The notes under the pieces were generated by a model. That model did no database searches. It was given only the letters and a program-made list of their open reading frames with translations, and was not told the origin of the DNA. The position numbers and the translations under genes were made by a program. This document shows positions 62,459 through 64,000 of a DNA stretch of 64,000 nt, piece after piece. Every line of letters begins with the position of its first letter. Position 1 is the stretch's first letter. This stretch comes from an uncultured Pelagibacteraceae bacterium. GTDB lineage: Bacteria > Pseudomonadota > Alphaproteobacteria > Pelagibacterales > Pelagibacteraceae. The stretch lies in NCBI GenBank assembly GCA_902533945.1, contig CACANS010000002.1:1-64000 (forward strand). Direction: 5' to 3'.

Positions 62459-62901
62459 AAAAAATAATTTACCTTTTTGTTTTTATCATATTTTTTCAAG
62501 TAGCCTATTCATCAAGTTCTGATTATGTAATGTTAAAAAATAGTGAAGTAAATGTAAGATATGGTCCTGGATTTTCATATCCAATAAAATTTAAATATAA
62601 TAAACGTTTTTTACCATTAAAAATTCTTGATAAAAAAGAAAATTTTAGAAAAGTAATTGATTTTAAAAAAAATAGTGGTTGGATACATTGGTCACAGCTA
62701 AAAGAAAAAAACAAATCATTTATCCTATTAAAAAATCAAATATTGTTTTCTAAACCAACAAAATACTCAAAACCAATAGCAAAAATTTATTCTGGAAGAC
62801 TTCTGTTGGCAAAGAAATGTAAATTAAAATGGTGCAAAGTAAAAACTGATGAATATGAAGGATGGATAACTACTGATAATTTATGGGGAAATTTTGAATA
62901 A
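62455..62901 (+). CDS. SH3-like (bacterial SH3) domain protein, secreted
   Basis: Signal peptide, then VMLKNSEVNVRYGPGFSYPIKFKYNKRFLPLKILDKKENFRKVIDFKKNSGWIHWSQL. Confidence 0.85.
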   Translation: MKKIIYLFVFIIFFQVAYSSSSDYVMLKNSEVNVRYGPGFSYPIKFKYNKRFLPLKILDKKENFRKVIDFKKNSGWIHWSQLKEKNKSFILLKNQILFSKPTKYSKPIAKIYSGRLLLAKKCKLKWCKVKTDEYEGWITTDNLWGNFE

Positions 62902-62905
62902 TATT

Positions 62906-64000
<1,095 letters not shown>

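Overview
AT-rich, tightly packed alphaproteobacterial chromosome segment. Protein sequences and gene order look like a SAR11/Pelagibacterales-type streamlined genome; this is inference, as no search was run. It is mostly core housekeeping content: aroK-aroB; bolA-dnaJ-cobS-cobT; regB; gyrB; thrS-infC-rpmI-rplT-pheS-pheT with lepA; gltB; an AceE/AceF pyruvate dehydrogenase pair; a thiolase; a TAXI-type TRAP transporter; acetoacetyl-CoA synthetase; a SUV3-like helicase with TerB-like, fdxA and carD; coq7; argH-lptM-lysA-plsC; dnaN-dnaA-rpsT-mutM; ubiE-ubiB-coaBC-dut; and katG (cut by the window end). There are three tRNAs: Ser-GGA, Arg-ACG and Leu-CAA. I saw no CRISPR, prophage, integrase or IS element. 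The observations most worth checking are: (1) a complete tiny transcription unit at about 44420-44627 encoding a 23-aa purely basic peptide, MAKRRKKAKKKAKKKAKKRRRRR; (2) a chimeric gltD'/'uppP junction near 26060 where both genes lose their 5' parts; (3) rpmI (L35) broken by one extra base in an A8 tract; (4) a pyruvate dehydrogenase whose lipoyl domain sits on E1 (AceE) and is absent from E2; (5) CobS/CobT-like AAA+/VWA proteins beside a DnaJ protein with no cobalamin genes in view; (6) operator-like palindromes and an intra-operon hairpin around the TAXI transporter.
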